DNA from: Mucor racemosus
Lineage: Eukaryota > Mucoromycota > Mucoromycetes > Mucorales > Mucoraceae
Length of the DNA: 64,000 bases
Reading direction: 5' to 3'
Assembly (NCBI GenBank): GCA_027405735.1
Contig: JAPEHQ010000002.1
Span: forward strand, 3,174,501 to 3,238,500
The stretch's first letter is position 1, and every line of letters begins with the position of its first letter. Under the pieces are notes generated by a model that saw only the letters and a list, made by a program, of their open reading frames with translations, was not told where the DNA came from and ran no database searches. This document shows positions 24,007 to 36,251 of this stretch, one piece after another. The translations under genes were made by a program, and so were the position numbers.

Positions 24007-26858
24007 ATGGAAGAAATATTCAGTTATAATCATTTTGATAAAGTGCTATGCTTGCGTAATTTACAGATTAATGAATTCAATGATCGTTTTTATGTGTTAA
24101 TCATGTTGTGCTGTTCAATTGTTTTGCAGATTTTGATGATGATGAGAGTTTTATTATTTCTCAGAGCTCCAACCGGTTAATCAAGGCGCAAGAAGTAAAA
24201 AAGGTATGAAATATAAATATTACTTGCGTGAACTGATGATTAACTACTATGTAACCTTTGATAAGGTGGATGTAAACACAATTTCTGTAAAAGACGAGCT
24301 TTTAGAATTTTTCAAGTTACATTCAATAAGTGAAAATCAACAAACAGAAAACGAAAAGATTATATTGGCATCGATAATTAACTTTATAAAAGAATTAAAA
24401 CATGACATGATACAAGATGATATAACAATATTCGATAAAAGCCAGATTATTTTCTGTTTACCTGCTGAATGGACCGAGGATAAGTATGACAACGATTTGC
24501 GTGCACTATTTTTGAAAGCTGGATGGATCAACAAAGAAGATTATAAAACTCGTTTAATATTTTCAACTTTTATCGAGAGATTTGTACGTTGTCTGCAAAT
24601 GGACAAGCATAATCCCATAAAATTTGAAAGAGAAAGAAAATATCTACTTTTTTACATGGACAAAGCTTCCATCCGCACCATATGTTATCAAATGCAAAGT
24701 GCTAAAGAATTGATTGCAGTCTCCAAAAAGCTAGCAGTAAGCGACTTCTTGCTCATCCCTACAGTCTTGGATGACGAACCAATTGGTCAATCAGACTTGG
24801 GTAAAGTGATTCATAACAAAATTGAAGAAATGTTCATCACGCGCCAAAATGCAAAAAATACAATTCCTAAAAAATCAGTGTCGCGTAGGCTGATTGAAAG
24901 AATGTTCAACACACGCCAAAATACAAATAATACAACTCTTGCAAAGTCAGTGTTGCATAGACTGACTAATGCGATATTACGAGATCTTGATGATATTTAT
25001 AGTGTACGGTAAAGACTGTAACATTCGGAAATACGCGAATTAACTACGGAATCATTGTCTTCTAGTATAATCATGTTGGGTTCGATGTTTCATTAGCTTT
25101 CGCTTTAAGCGATACAGGATTTTTTAATTACGATAAGACGGTACAAGAATATAAGGAAGTTCTGGAAGGGTGGAATTGCGATACCTTCATAAAGGAGATC
25201 TTAAATGATACAGATATTCAGCTACTAAAACATAAATTTGTTGATACATTTAAAAAAATCCTCGGCAAATTCAGCCAGGTAGAAAACTCGCCTAATGGAG
25301 TACAAGCTATTATTTTTTGCGATGGCTTTTGCCCCCAAAAACTATTTTACAGAGATTTAGTTCTGGATGTCCTATGCAATGCAAAAATTACTGATGCAAA
25401 AAGTAAATTTATTAATATTTTCCCTGGAACATCCCTTTCTGAAGCTGCCATGCAAAAGCCTTATAAAATGATTCAAATTGCAAACGCTCTTTCACCGCCA
25501 GACATCTTGAACAAAGACAATTTGTCATTATATCCCAATTTGATTGAACATGGCTGGCGAGAAAATGATCTGCTCCGGCCCAATTCATTTTATGTTCAAG
25601 CTTATGTTTATGAAAACTATATCAACTTTATATTGAATAAAGTTGTAGCTGTGTCATCGATAGATAATACTCCGCAAAAGTCTACATTTACCATCCAAGA
25701 AGGAAGCATTCATGTAGAAAATATTACTGATACAATCTGTGATATCATGTGGAATCATTTTCAAGCGCTGGATTTCGAAGATTATGGTAATAGATTTTTC
25801 CGAAATTGTTGTGATAGACATGGTGTTGGTGAGTTCAATACAGAAGACTATTTCAATTTCAAGTCTAGTCTAAAGATATTAATAAGCAACTGGGCAAGTA
25901 TTGCTTGAAAAGATGCCATTTGAAATCATGCTAACATGCAAATATTTTAGCTTCAAGATGAAAATATGTTCTCAGATCAGGAATTAAACATTTGTCATTC
26001 AATTTCAACCAACATCAATTGCAAATGTGCTTTGAATATAACTTATCGAATGCTTATAGAGCTAGCATTAAAGCCAGCAATTATTAACATTGCTACAGTC
26101 ATAACATCAACTCTTGCGTCAAATGATTTATTTGGTCTATATGATGTATCTGCATTAGTCATTATTAGCGAATCAAAAAATATTGCACTTAATAGGTTCG
26201 ATAGTATTTTAAAGGAAGCAATTCTCAAACGTTTGCAGGTACATCAAAAGAAACCTATTGTTTTCCATGGAGAAAAAGAATTGGTGGCCTGCAAATTATT
26301 AGGAAATTGGGTTAATGATGTTAAACAAATTCTTGGAAGAGGCAGCTATTTACAGGTATCTAGTACGAGTTATATGGCTAAAATAATTACAGATTATCAA
26401 GATGTAGTAGATGATTGGGTTGACTGTAGTTCCAAATTTTACGAAGTTTCTCCAATCAAAGCTAGCAACTTTTATATCTTGAAAAAGGGTGATTGCTTGC
26501 ATCAAGAAGGCATAATCAAACGCTTCATGATTCAAAACAGCGATTATTATTTCCCTTTAGGTAAGCGTTTGGACAGTATTATTTTCTTCTGCAAAATTTA
26601 TTTATATTTATATATATTTATTTATTTCAAGACATCTTCATATTGAGTTCTTCGCAGGCTGGTGAATCTCGTAATCGTATCATAACTTCCTATATTAGTC
26701 AATTATATTCCAATTATCCTGCTAGTATAACGATTTCGCCGCAGCATTACTCATCAACTGTTAAAATTAAAGTTTCCTACGTACATGGTGGTTCTGATCC
26801 TTATGACTACAGTGAATCCATTATCATCCACGAAAAGCTAGTATTAAAGCAAAAATAA
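24007..26858 (+). CDS. Diverged Hsp70-like (HSPA12-type) protein
   Basis: Proposed exons 24007-24055, 24130-24203, 24266-25003, 25066-25897, 25958-26560 and 26632-26858 give 840 aa; introns are 60-74 nt and all phases agree. The block FCLPAEWTEDKYDNDLRAL, FLKAGWINKED then RLIFSTF corresponds to the mid-ATPase region of HSPA12-like proteins. AIIFCDGFCPQKLFYRDLV stands where other members have a GG-containing loop, and INIFPGTSLSEAAM follows. Near the C-terminus FYILKKGDC fits the family's beta domain. The N-terminal phosphate-binding motif (DFGTT-type) is not visible, so either a 5' exon is missed or the protein cannot bind ATP normally. Whether 24204-24265 is an intron is uncertain, because that stretch is also open. 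The C-terminal 200 residues are longer than usual. Confidence 0.55.
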
Positions 26859-27097
26859 TCATAATTATAGTGAAATATATAAGTGCTTTCTATAATTCGA
26901 ATATTGTTTTTACGAAAAATTTCCAAAAATTGCATGCTTTACAATTCAATCTGTTACATATGTAATAATTTACAAAAAGAAATGATAATGGACATAATAT
27001 AAATTAAAATAAATGAATATGCATTATGTATTTGTTATAAAAGTTAGTTTATTTGTTGATTTGCAATCTATTATCTTTACAACATTATGAGAAAGTA

Positions 27098-27355
27098 TAT
27101 CAGTATGTGCGCGATGAATATTTAGACTCACGTCATGTTCATCCTATGCGAGCCAAAACAAAAGACAAGCAAAATGAAAGGTCTTCGTTACAACTCTTTT
27201 ACATCTTGAGTTATTATCAGAGGAATCAAATTTATTCTTTCTTTCAGTACCCTTTAGCAAAATACTATTATAAATCTCCAAAGAACGATTTAAAACACAA
27301 TCAAAAGAACCGTGTTGAATTATTACAATCTCGTGTCAATTTGTTCAAACAGTAA
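27098..27355 (+). pseudogene. Orphan coding-like fragment downstream of the Hsp70-like gene
   Basis: About 85 codons ending at TAA read like real protein: VYQYVRDEYLDSRHVHPMR, LQLFYILSYYQRNQIYSFF, YPLAKYYYKSPKND and VELLQSRVNLFKQ. The fragment starts almost exactly where homology between the Hsp70-like 3' flank and its relic copy at 22,430 stops, so it looks inserted or joined there. It has no start codon of its own and I do not recognise the family. Confidence 0.4.
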
Positions 27356-27649
27356 AAACCAAGCTTGGCCATATCTCTTTGTATCTTGATGTTCAAAAAT
27401 ACACGTAAACATTGGCCACACAAATAGCTTTGCTATTTTATATTATAGAAAAACTTAACCAAAGCAAAAGCTTAGTTGACAATCGAATAACAAATTGAAC
27501 ATCTTTTATGTATCAACGTTTTTTATAATGTTTTATGAGGCATGCCAGAGAGGTACAGCATTTGCGTATGACATTCCAAAATTCTAATTTTTTAGATTCT
27601 TTATAGAAAACACTGCACTCGGCGTCTTTTTCGCCTAACATTCCCAAAA

Positions 27650-28770
27650 CGGACACTGTATTACTACATAAAATTAGACGTTTCAATACAAAACAAAAAA
27701 GAAATACCAACTTTATACAGTACTGTTCTTGTATGCCAGATGAATCAAAAAAAAAAATATATAAATACAACTGTTATATACAATATACACCCTTCGTTAT
27801 GCATATTTCTGCTGAAACTATCCAAAAAGCAGCATTTTTTAAATAATTGTTTTATGCACTTTTTGCACAAATCTGAAGCTCAAAATAGGTCAAAACTATT
27901 TTTTGAATCAAATATCTTGTTTATATATTTTTATATCTAATTTTTTGGGCGATGAAAAACATGATCAGGATCGACCTCTCAATCCTTACAGATATAGGCA
28001 AAAATCGACGAAAATCGTTCAATCGGTATTTTGATCCGGAAGATGGGATTTTTCACTATACCTTTCCTAAGTTCAAAATATCCGCATTTCTTCAATCTTT
28101 TATATTAAAGCATTTATCTAGCTATTAATTATTCATAAAATGGATTTTTCTGCAAAAAACCGTTATTTTGTTTTTGCAAAATTGCGTAATTTTTTTGCTG
28201 AGAGAAATTTACGTAAATACCACCATCCGACGTAAAAACCAAAGCTCTACTTACGTTTATTAATACGTTTGGAAGGTTAGCATAATGGTTTTTGGAGAAA
28301 TATGCGAAAAAGTGCAGAAAGTTTTCCAAATTGATATTTTTTTTTTTTTTTATGGGATGAAAGTTTTAAATTTTATTTAAAAAAAGAAAATTGAAACTCA
28401 TCATAGTGATGGACAAGGTGTATACTAGGTAAAGTGACCTGCCATATTAGTATCATATATATATATTATCCTACAAGTCATTCATATTAGACATTCTATA
28501 TAGCTCTGAGCATATTTTCTTTGAGACTATTGTACTGTTAAATGGCACTGAGTTGAGCACATGATTGAAGTGATGAAACCATATAAGGCGTGTTATCGTT
28601 GAGAAAATGTCGTATATGTTGATGTGTATGTCTAAATTGTATATATAGTATCTGGACAGTTTCAAATTGATATTTTTTTGGATTTAGGAATCCATATATC
28701 GGCGGTGTTTAAATACAATTTTACTAGTGCAAAATCATGCTGTCAAAGCTTGAAACAACCCTTATAAAAT
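27650..28770. repeat. Long direct repeat, copy 2 (interrupted)
   Basis: Sister of 21,000-21,800, in the same orientation. It is split by an insertion at about 28,344-28,662, after which homology to copy 1 resumes at GGATTTAGGAATCCATAT. Confidence 0.92.
28344..28662 (-). mobile_element. Retroinsertion (5'-truncated retrocopy or SINE-like) with target-site duplication
   Basis: The uninterrupted sister repeat at 21,675 shows the empty site CAAATTGATATTTTTT. Here that 16-mer is present on both sides (28,327 and 28,663) of about 320 bp of foreign DNA. On the minus strand the insert ends in a short A-run (15 T on the plus strand, shared with the target) and has AATAAA at 28,377-28,372, about 20 nt before the tail. 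Upstream of it a frame of about 60 codons (LSRYYIYNLDIHINIYDIF, TRLIWFHHFNHVLN, VPFNSTIVSKKICSEL, YRMSNMNDL, stop) runs from the 5' edge, as expected for a 5'-truncated mRNA copy. All hallmarks of target-primed reverse transcription are visible. The parent gene is not recognised. Confidence 0.82.
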
Positions 28771-29849
28771 AAACACCTGCCTTTAAAACAAGGTAAGAAA
28801 ATATATCAGGGTAATCTATATATGTTACGCAGAAATAGTATGTTGTTTAATGTTGAATAACCGAATTTGAACCCGAGATATAATCATTTAAAAAATATAT
28901 TTCTGTGGCAACTACTACCCATTCTTGAAGGATATTATTGACAACGAAGTTGACCCTAATTCTTCTTAATAAGATTTTGCATTCATTATAATCCGAAATA
29001 TTATCTTTTTGTCTTGGTAATGTCTTTTAGTGGAATAGGAATTTATAAGCATACTTTTGCAAGTCTTGATGGAGCCATTTACTAGATTTTTATATACATG
29101 TGCTAGCACGTTTAAACAGAACATGTAAACGCATCATATTCAGAGCTATAAATAAGAATTTCTCGAAGAAATAAGCATCATATCGGAATTATGCGCGGAA
29201 ATTTAATATTGGTCTTTTGATGTATATCTATGCGCAATTCACATGTTTTTGATTTATGCAAATCAGAAAATATAAAATATAAACATATACTAAATTCCCT
29301 TTTGAAGACATAAAAAAAAGAGTAAAATTGCATGTCGAATATGTGTGGAGTAAAAATCATTTAAAAGAAACATGAATTGAACAAACTGAGATATAATTGC
29401 GTACAAAATGACATAAAAAATAGGACGAAATATGCATAAAATAAAAACTGCATCTTTTCAGAGAAAGAAAATCCAAATCCATTTACGGTATATCACATGC
29501 CTTGATGGTGCTCATTTTGGGTAAACTCGAATAAAGCTTATTGGGAATCCAGTAATTCTATATCTGAAGATCACAACATGCCAAAAAGCGTTACAGGGTA
29601 CGAGAGGTAATTTATGCATCATGTGCCAATGTATGTACATTTGCATATTTTGTACAAAAATTCTATAGTAGGCAACTAGTTAGATCTAGACGCTCCATAA
29701 TCTCCATGTATAAATTTCTTTGGAAAGGACAACGTTTCAAATTTAAGTGCTTTATAAAAAATAAAAAATAGGGTATTGTTTATTTTATTTGAATCTACTA
29801 ATGTCAAAAAAAAAAGAAAAGAAAAAGGAAAAACGTATTATATTCGGAT
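28771..29849. other. Intergenic, AT-rich, no gene seen
   Basis: No domain, splice structure or RNA gene recognised. The final 80 bp contain an A-rich run just beyond the stop of the carrier gene on the opposite strand. Confidence 0.6.
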
Positions 29850-31369
29850 TTATAACATTCTATCAACAACATTCAAAGCTAAAAAGACGACAAAAGTACA
29901 AACAGGAACACAAACAACACCGTAACTCCAGAAAAGCATACGAAGCATTTCTTCTTCAAAAATATTATTGACTTGAGTGATTTGTACAAGATTAATAGCA
30001 GTCGGTGTACATCCTAATACAATCATCATTGTAATAAACACAGGATCACTAGCCAAAGTGGAGAATTGAGCACCATATAATACAAACAATACAACGATAG
30101 GTACAACTAAAAATGGCATAAGAACCATACGAATAGCAATTGCAAGTGCAACTGGTTTTTTCATTTGAGGAGAAGCGGGATGTTGAGATTCTTGAATAGA
30201 AACTAATTGAGCACCCAGACAAGTCAAGATGAGTGGAACAGCAGCCTTACCACAGCCTTCGATGGCTTTTGTAAATGAAGGGTACAAGAAAGATTGTTTG
30301 TCGTACAAGATTGGCTTTAAAGGTGATAATCCAACTAAAAGAGCAAAGAAGGCAGCATAAAGGGGAGGAGACATGAAACCATTGATGCGTTTAGCAATTC
30401 TGTTTAACAAAGGTTCTGAAACCGTATCCATTTGTTTGTTATTTTTAGTGTTTGTTTGAGGTAATAAACTGCTACTTTCGTCTGCAACCTTAATTGTCAC
30501 TGCGCTTAACTGTCTAGGTGGCATACCTTCACGGGGAGTCGTTAAATATTCATCAGATGTAGAACTAGCACTACTAGAATGATTGTCAAATGAATGATAT
30601 TTAGATGATTGCATTGGCTCAATTGGATCTTCTTCGTTCATTGTACAATTATCTTCAATTAACTCATCTTCCTCTCGCTTTTGAAGTAATTGATATCCAT
30701 AAGACCATCGAATCAAATTACCAAAGATGGCAAAGAAAAGAGTATACGAAATTCCTCTTGCAGCAGCTGCTTCAGGTGTATCATTAGTGCCCCAAAATAA
30801 AATGTGTGCTGCCTCAGATACAGCCAAACTAGATATGATTGCGATTGGTAATGAATTGGAATTCGAGAACATGACACAGGCCAAGACAAATCTACGATAA
30901 GCTGGACTTAGCCCGACCAATCGAGTAATGAGTTGACTACTCGTGTAGTTTAAGAGAGCATAAATAAGATAGAAGCATGGAATTGGCCAGAAAGCTAACA
31001 ATTTCTGAAGTGAAATGACAGAAGCAATATTTGAGAATAAGAGACATGGTGTAAAGAAGACTAAATTTAATTTGGATAGCCACTAAAATAAAAAAATAAA
31101 AAAAAAATTTTTTTTTGTAAATGTCATGATTACGATATATTGTCAATTACCGAAAATACGTACTCTTTGTTTATCCATACTGAAATAACCATGCTTTGCC
31201 AATACACTACCGAGAAATACAACCACCATTACTTGTAAAATTGCCTAATAATGAAACGTTAGATGGTTGCTATGGTGATTTTGGTTGCCATGATAATTTT
31301 CGGTTGCCATGGCAACATGTCATTGATTGATCATTTTACCTGTACGGCGGCTATAATTAAATTAAGCAT
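29850..31369 (-). CDS. Auxin efflux carrier (AEC/PIN-like) membrane transport protein
   Basis: Three exons (31369-31340, 31244-31164, 31082-29850) give 447 aa. The first two exons encode transmembrane helix 1 (MLNLIIAAVQ, AILQVMVVVFLGSVLAKHG) and the conserved LSKLNLVFFTPCLLFSNIA block of the family. Five N-terminal and five C-terminal hydrophobic segments flank a central hydrophilic loop (about residues 165-265) rich in Ser, Glu and Asp. The C-terminal half has PLILTCLGAQLV and the family-type GCTPTAINLVQITQV followed by FWSYGVVCVP. This is the membrane transport protein family that includes plant PIN and the yeast ECM3 group; fungal substrates are not well defined. Without the two short 5' exons the protein would lose its first helix. 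Confidence 0.88.
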
Positions 31370-31689
31370 TATATGTTTGAAATTAATATAATTATTATTA
31401 AAGTGTGTAAAGAAAAAGAAGAAGAAGAAGAAGAACTGCAAAAAATATAAAAAAAATATGCAAATTTATATAAAATTTGACAACTGGTAGTTGCTTTTTT
31501 ATTGATAAAAAAAAAAAACAGAAAAATCCTGCAATTCTAATCGCCTCAATTTGGTTTGTTTCATCATCATTAGAATCGATTCGTTTTTTTGGTACGACAA
31601 TATGTGTAAAAATAACAGCAAAAAAAGCTAAGCTTTAAAAAAGAACCAATATTTTTTATTTAACAAAAAAAGAACTGGGGGATAAACAT

Positions 31690-32094
31690 TTAAGCAGATT
31701 TGAACAAAAGAATAGCGATTTGACCGTGATAAAAGTAAATGAAATGCTTGGATTCTATAAAGGATTTTCATTAGAAAAAAACACGTTTTTTTTTTTTTGT
31801 TATATATAAAATTCAACCAACCATGAGTTACGAAACTACCAAAATTACGTCCAACAACACAGTGCCAGGTAGGTCCTATTTATTTCCATGATTTAATCTC
31901 TCTTGTTTCCCTGCATTCTAATCAGATTAAATGATTTCCTTACCATATTTACGATCAAATTCACGCTTAATGTGTGCTGCAATGTCCTTTTCAATATTGT
32001 ACTTTTCCAAGGCTTGTGTTGAACATTCAATAGCTTCTTGTTGCATCTCCTCACTCATATCCACACTCTTAACAACGGCTTTGGTATCAGACAT
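31690..32094 (-). CDS. DYNLL1: Dynein light chain LC8
   Basis: Three exons (32094-31944, 31875-31822, 31754-31690) give exactly 89 aa, the invariant LC8 length. The protein starts [19 protein letters not shown] and has [49 protein letters not shown] and ends [18 protein letters not shown]8 is a homodimeric hub that binds dynein intermediate chain and many other partners through short TQT-type motifs. Both introns fall inside the most conserved part. The second intron uses an unusual 5' splice site (GTTGGT) whose removal is needed to recover the ESKHFIYFY block. An open frame of 62 codons over 31,628-31,816 on the same strand is intron read-through, not a gene. Confidence 0.94.
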
Positions 32095-33531
32095 CTAGGT
32101 ATCACGTTTTTTCTTTAGTCTTTCTGATTCTTTCTCGTTATCTGTCTATCTCTATCTCTCTCTATCTTACCTTTATTAAATTATTTAGTTAGTAACCAAC
32201 TGAACAAGAATAAGAGAAAAAAGAAAAAAGGAAAACAAAAAATAGGGGCAATATATGTGTGTTGTTCTGTTTCTTTTCGCTTGTGTTAGGGAGCAACATG
32301 TTTATAAAAAGTCACTTTAATTTGTTAATTTCAAGTCAGCCTTTTGATTCATTATACCATTACATTCGATATATACGTTCAATTCATAGTGAATTGATTG
32401 AAAGAAAGAATATAGCCGAGAAAATATTTGTTTATCTAGGGAGTATATTACATTATAACATGATTTACTGTTTCATGATTTAGTTGTTAATCTCGATCAT
32501 TCTTTTTTTTTTTTTTTTTCATGTATCTGAATTGTGATTTATGGTTTGACAAGCTATTTCGTTGTCATTTCTCCTTATTAATTAGTTTTTAATGCTGACT
32601 GATAACGAATTTTGAAAAGATAAATTAATATATAATGCCGTTTTGATAAGAAGATGCTTTTTTGATCTGCATTATATATACAAAGTAGTTGCCATAGTGA
32701 TTTAAAATTTTCGTATGTTGGTACCTTAAATTTGCGTCGTGTAACATGAGTAAAGAGTTTTTGTTTAGTGTACCCTCATCTATTTGTATTTGTCTATTTA
32801 CGTTGCCATCGGTATACAATAGAAACAAAAGACTAATTCGTATTAGGATATACCATTGTATATGAAAAATCACAGAGGGAGACCATTTGATTCTTTTGTG
32901 TTTATTTGTCGTTTCTTATGAATTGAACGCACGCTTTTATGAAAGCAAGATTTGGATTTGATACACCGAAGGATTGTCGTTTTCTGTCAAACTTTTGAGG
33001 AGCTGTTAGGTCACTTGGTCATTTGAACATCCACTCGTAAGCAGAATCTAGATTTGAAGATTTGATAGATATATAGCGCATATAAAAAGCAGCTGCTAGT
33101 ATAGTATCATTACTGAATCCATTGACGTAGTAAATATTCAATTATTGAAATAGTATAAAATAGAGTAATACAATTTGTTCAAAAGAGGAGAAGCAGCAAA
33201 CAAGATTAGCGCAGTTGAAATATTTGAAAACATCTGCATTGTTCGTATTTCAAGAGTTTTTGCTCGAGTTTTTATCATAATTGTAGTATATCAAATACAT
33301 GGATCATATAGCGTAACATGTCTAGATTATAATCGTATTTTTTTATTTCTAAAAGAAATATTGATTCAGTAATGTTTTAGCGCCTTGGATAATAGTAAGT
33401 ACATGTTTTCTATGTTCCGAGATTTTCTGGTACGACCATACTTTTTTACTAAAACCAATCAATTGCTTTTTTGTTTATTTATTTGAGAATATAATACAAA
33501 ATGGGGGGGGGGAAAGTGTGAGATGATATTT
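32095..33531. other. Intergenic, AT-rich, no gene seen
   Basis: The LC8-proximal 70 bp are rich in TCTATCTC-type repeats (plus strand), a likely promoter or leader element. The rest lacks recognisable genes. Confidence 0.6.
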
Positions 33532-35367
33532 TCATTTACATTGCTGTTCCATCATATAATGATGATCTCCAAACACATCAAATACAGAAGGTGTCTCCAA
33601 GTAGATTTTTCGAATTGGTAAAATACTTCCATTATCAGCATCAGGAAAAGCGGGTTTAACCCAATCAGGTGGAGGTCCTACAGTCATCAATCGTTCGTCT
33701 AGAAAGCCTTGATACTGATCAAAAATGGTATAATCAAATAATTTGAACTTGTCTTGAATTATCTTTAAATCTTGGCTAAATCTGTTTTGTTTTCGTAATG
33801 TGCGGCTAGACCTTTTTTTATAAAGCCAACCCATTACACCTTCATCTTGAGGTTGATTGTGTGGTGAAATGTCTTTTGGAACGATTAACATGGAACAGTT
33901 AGTTTTATGTGATATTTGTTGGGAGAGAAACGACGACGGCGACGACGACAAGTCATCTGTTGTTTTTGTTATTATTGTAGATGAAGGAACTTGAGGTATA
34001 TATACAGGTTGGCATTGTTTATTATCAATATTGTACCAATCAACAGAACGAAAGAATTGATGTGAAGCTATTTTATTCCAGCCTGATATGATACCATGAC
34101 CTAATCGCTTTTTGGGATCTTTTTCTAAAAACTATGTTATTGCATGAATGTTATTAAAACGTTAAATGTAAGGAAATTGTGTTAAAAAAGAGAAATTATC
34201 ATTGTTTTTCTTACACATTTTATGGCTGATACGCATTCAGTTGAAATGGATTGTTTAAAAGGGAATGGAATCTTTCTATGCAGAATTTGTTTGCCCAATT
34301 CATCAATATTTGTACAGTGTAACCAGGGTCTCTGTTGTTGTTTATAGAAAGATTAGATGTTGGCTGAAAATTGTGGCTATAAATTATATTCTTACGGTTC
34401 CATATACACATTCGTAAAATGTGATACCCAAACTCCACCAATCTACGTCTTCATTGTAACCATTACATTTAAAGTATTCTGGTGCTATATAGATGCATGA
34501 ATACAAGAGAAAAACGTCTATAATTTATAAATATGCCTACCAAAATACACAGCTGTGCCAGATAATGAGATTAATGGTTTTTCATGCTTTTCAGGTATAT
34601 TACAAGCAATATTAAAATCGCTTAAATGGACATGTCCATCTTGATCCAACAGGATATTATCAGGCTTAATATCTCTGATTTTACAAATTACAAATTAATA
34701 TAAACCCCTTTTATTAAATCTTGATAATTTACCTGTGTACTATCCCTTGTGAATGTAAATATTTGACAGCACAAATCAATTCTGCTATCCAAAATTTAAT
34801 CGTTTTTTCATCATGTTGGGTATTCTGATTCGCAATATGAGATCGTAAATCGCCTCCAGACCTATATATTGAAAGAAGATTAGACTTGATCTGATTTAGG
34901 TTTACAAATCAACTAAACTACCAACATCAAATCCATAGCCATAAACATTGAACAATCGTCTTGGAAAGCAAATCGCATATTGCAAACAAGTGGATGATCT
35001 AAACACTCAAGAATTGTTCTTTCTCGAATTATGTTGTATACAGCATTCATTTTAATGCATTTCTCCTTGACGATCACTTTTAACGCGTAGAGCTCTTTTT
35101 GCTTTCTATGTTCAACTTTATAAACCTAATCATTCGTTAATTCTTCAATTCTAGAAAAAACACACACACACACATATATCAAAATAAAATTTACCTTGCC
35201 AAAGGCTCCTTGGCCAATGGTTTTCAATACTTTGAAATGTGTTAAATGAACATCTACATATATTTATTAAACATTTTAATGTCTTTTGGCTGAGTTCAAC
35301 AAGATTTTAAAAGACCTTCTTCTTCCTCCTTCATCTCAATTTCAGGTAAACTGTCAATGTTTCCCAT
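33532..35367 (-). CDS. AGC-type protein kinase, STK32/YANK-like
   Basis: Eight exons (35367-35316, 35253-35195, 35125-34926, 34861-34733, 34674-34541, 34484-34396, 34331-34215, 34131-33532) give 459 aa. The start MGNIDSLPE has a myristoylation-type Gly2. Catalytic features: GQGAFGK (31-37), K53 in YALKVIVKE, E in RERTILE, HRDIKPDN (146-153), and DFN (166-168) in place of the usual DFG, a hallmark of STK32/YANK kinases; then APEYF and DVDWWSLG. After the kinase core there is an AGC-like KDPKKRLG...W segment and a Ser-rich tail. Exon 3 ends at a GTTGGT donor, chosen because it alone restores MDLMSGGDLR. Exon 1 ends at a weak GTCTTT donor. STK32 substrates are poorly known. Confidence 0.88.
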
Positions 35368-36251
35368 ATTGGTTTATAAAATGCTGTTTTTTATATATAA
35401 AGATTGGACAATTGTGGAAAAGAATAAAGGTTGAAAACAAGAGCAAAAGATGAGAAAAAACACAAACATACGCCGTTGCTTCCTAAACGGATTGTCGGGT
35501 GTTCCGTCACATGACATGCGCTCATGGCATACATTTACGCCGTAGTTTATCTTATATTAATTTGAAACCTTTTCTCAACATTGTAATCTATTGATGATAA
35601 ACTCAATTAAATCTCAAATACATCATTTGAGTCCGATGATTAAATTGCATACATTCATTATACAAGTTTACAATGTGTATAAATACATTTTAAAAACTGC
35701 TGCCATTTCGCCGTTTAGACACATACAGTGCACAGTGTGACACAAAGATGTACACTGTGTAATGATCAAGGCATTACCTCATGGGGTCATACAAAAGGAT
35801 GATCCATTTCTGATAAAGTAATGTCCTAAACGCTATGGCACAGATGTTGCCTTTTTGTGTACTGAACTCTTGCAAATAAGTTTTAGTGCCTGAGAGACTG
35901 TAATCTACCTGAAATGCAAATGATTTGTATTTAATTTAAAAGAAGGTTTCTTTTATGTAGATCATTATTTATGATAATGGGCGGCTGATGCTCAAGACAT
36001 TTCGAATAATTGTGTTGATATTTAATGTATCAAAACCCCCAATTTTTACACCTGAATAACAGAAAATGAAAAATATCACAAGAAAGAGAAGCATCTAATG
36101 CTCATTTTATATAATTATATATCATAATAAAATACGTCTACAAAAGATTGAAAAAATATTTTAATATACAGGTATATAAGCACTATAAGTATGCCGCAGC
36201 GAAACAATTTATTTTAATTTTATTTATTTTATTTTATTTTATTTTTTACAA
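35368..36251. other. Intergenic, no gene seen
   Basis: Kinase promoter side and 3' flank of HBS1. A TTTTATTTTATTTTATTTTA-type run lies at about 36,213-36,246 just beyond the HBS1 stop. Confidence 0.6.

Noticed and set aside
31628..31816. 62-codon minus-strand open frame ending in FFFKA
   Set aside because: It is read-through of LC8 exon 2 into intron 2 and exon 3 in a wrong frame; the spliced 89-aa LC8 explains the locus.
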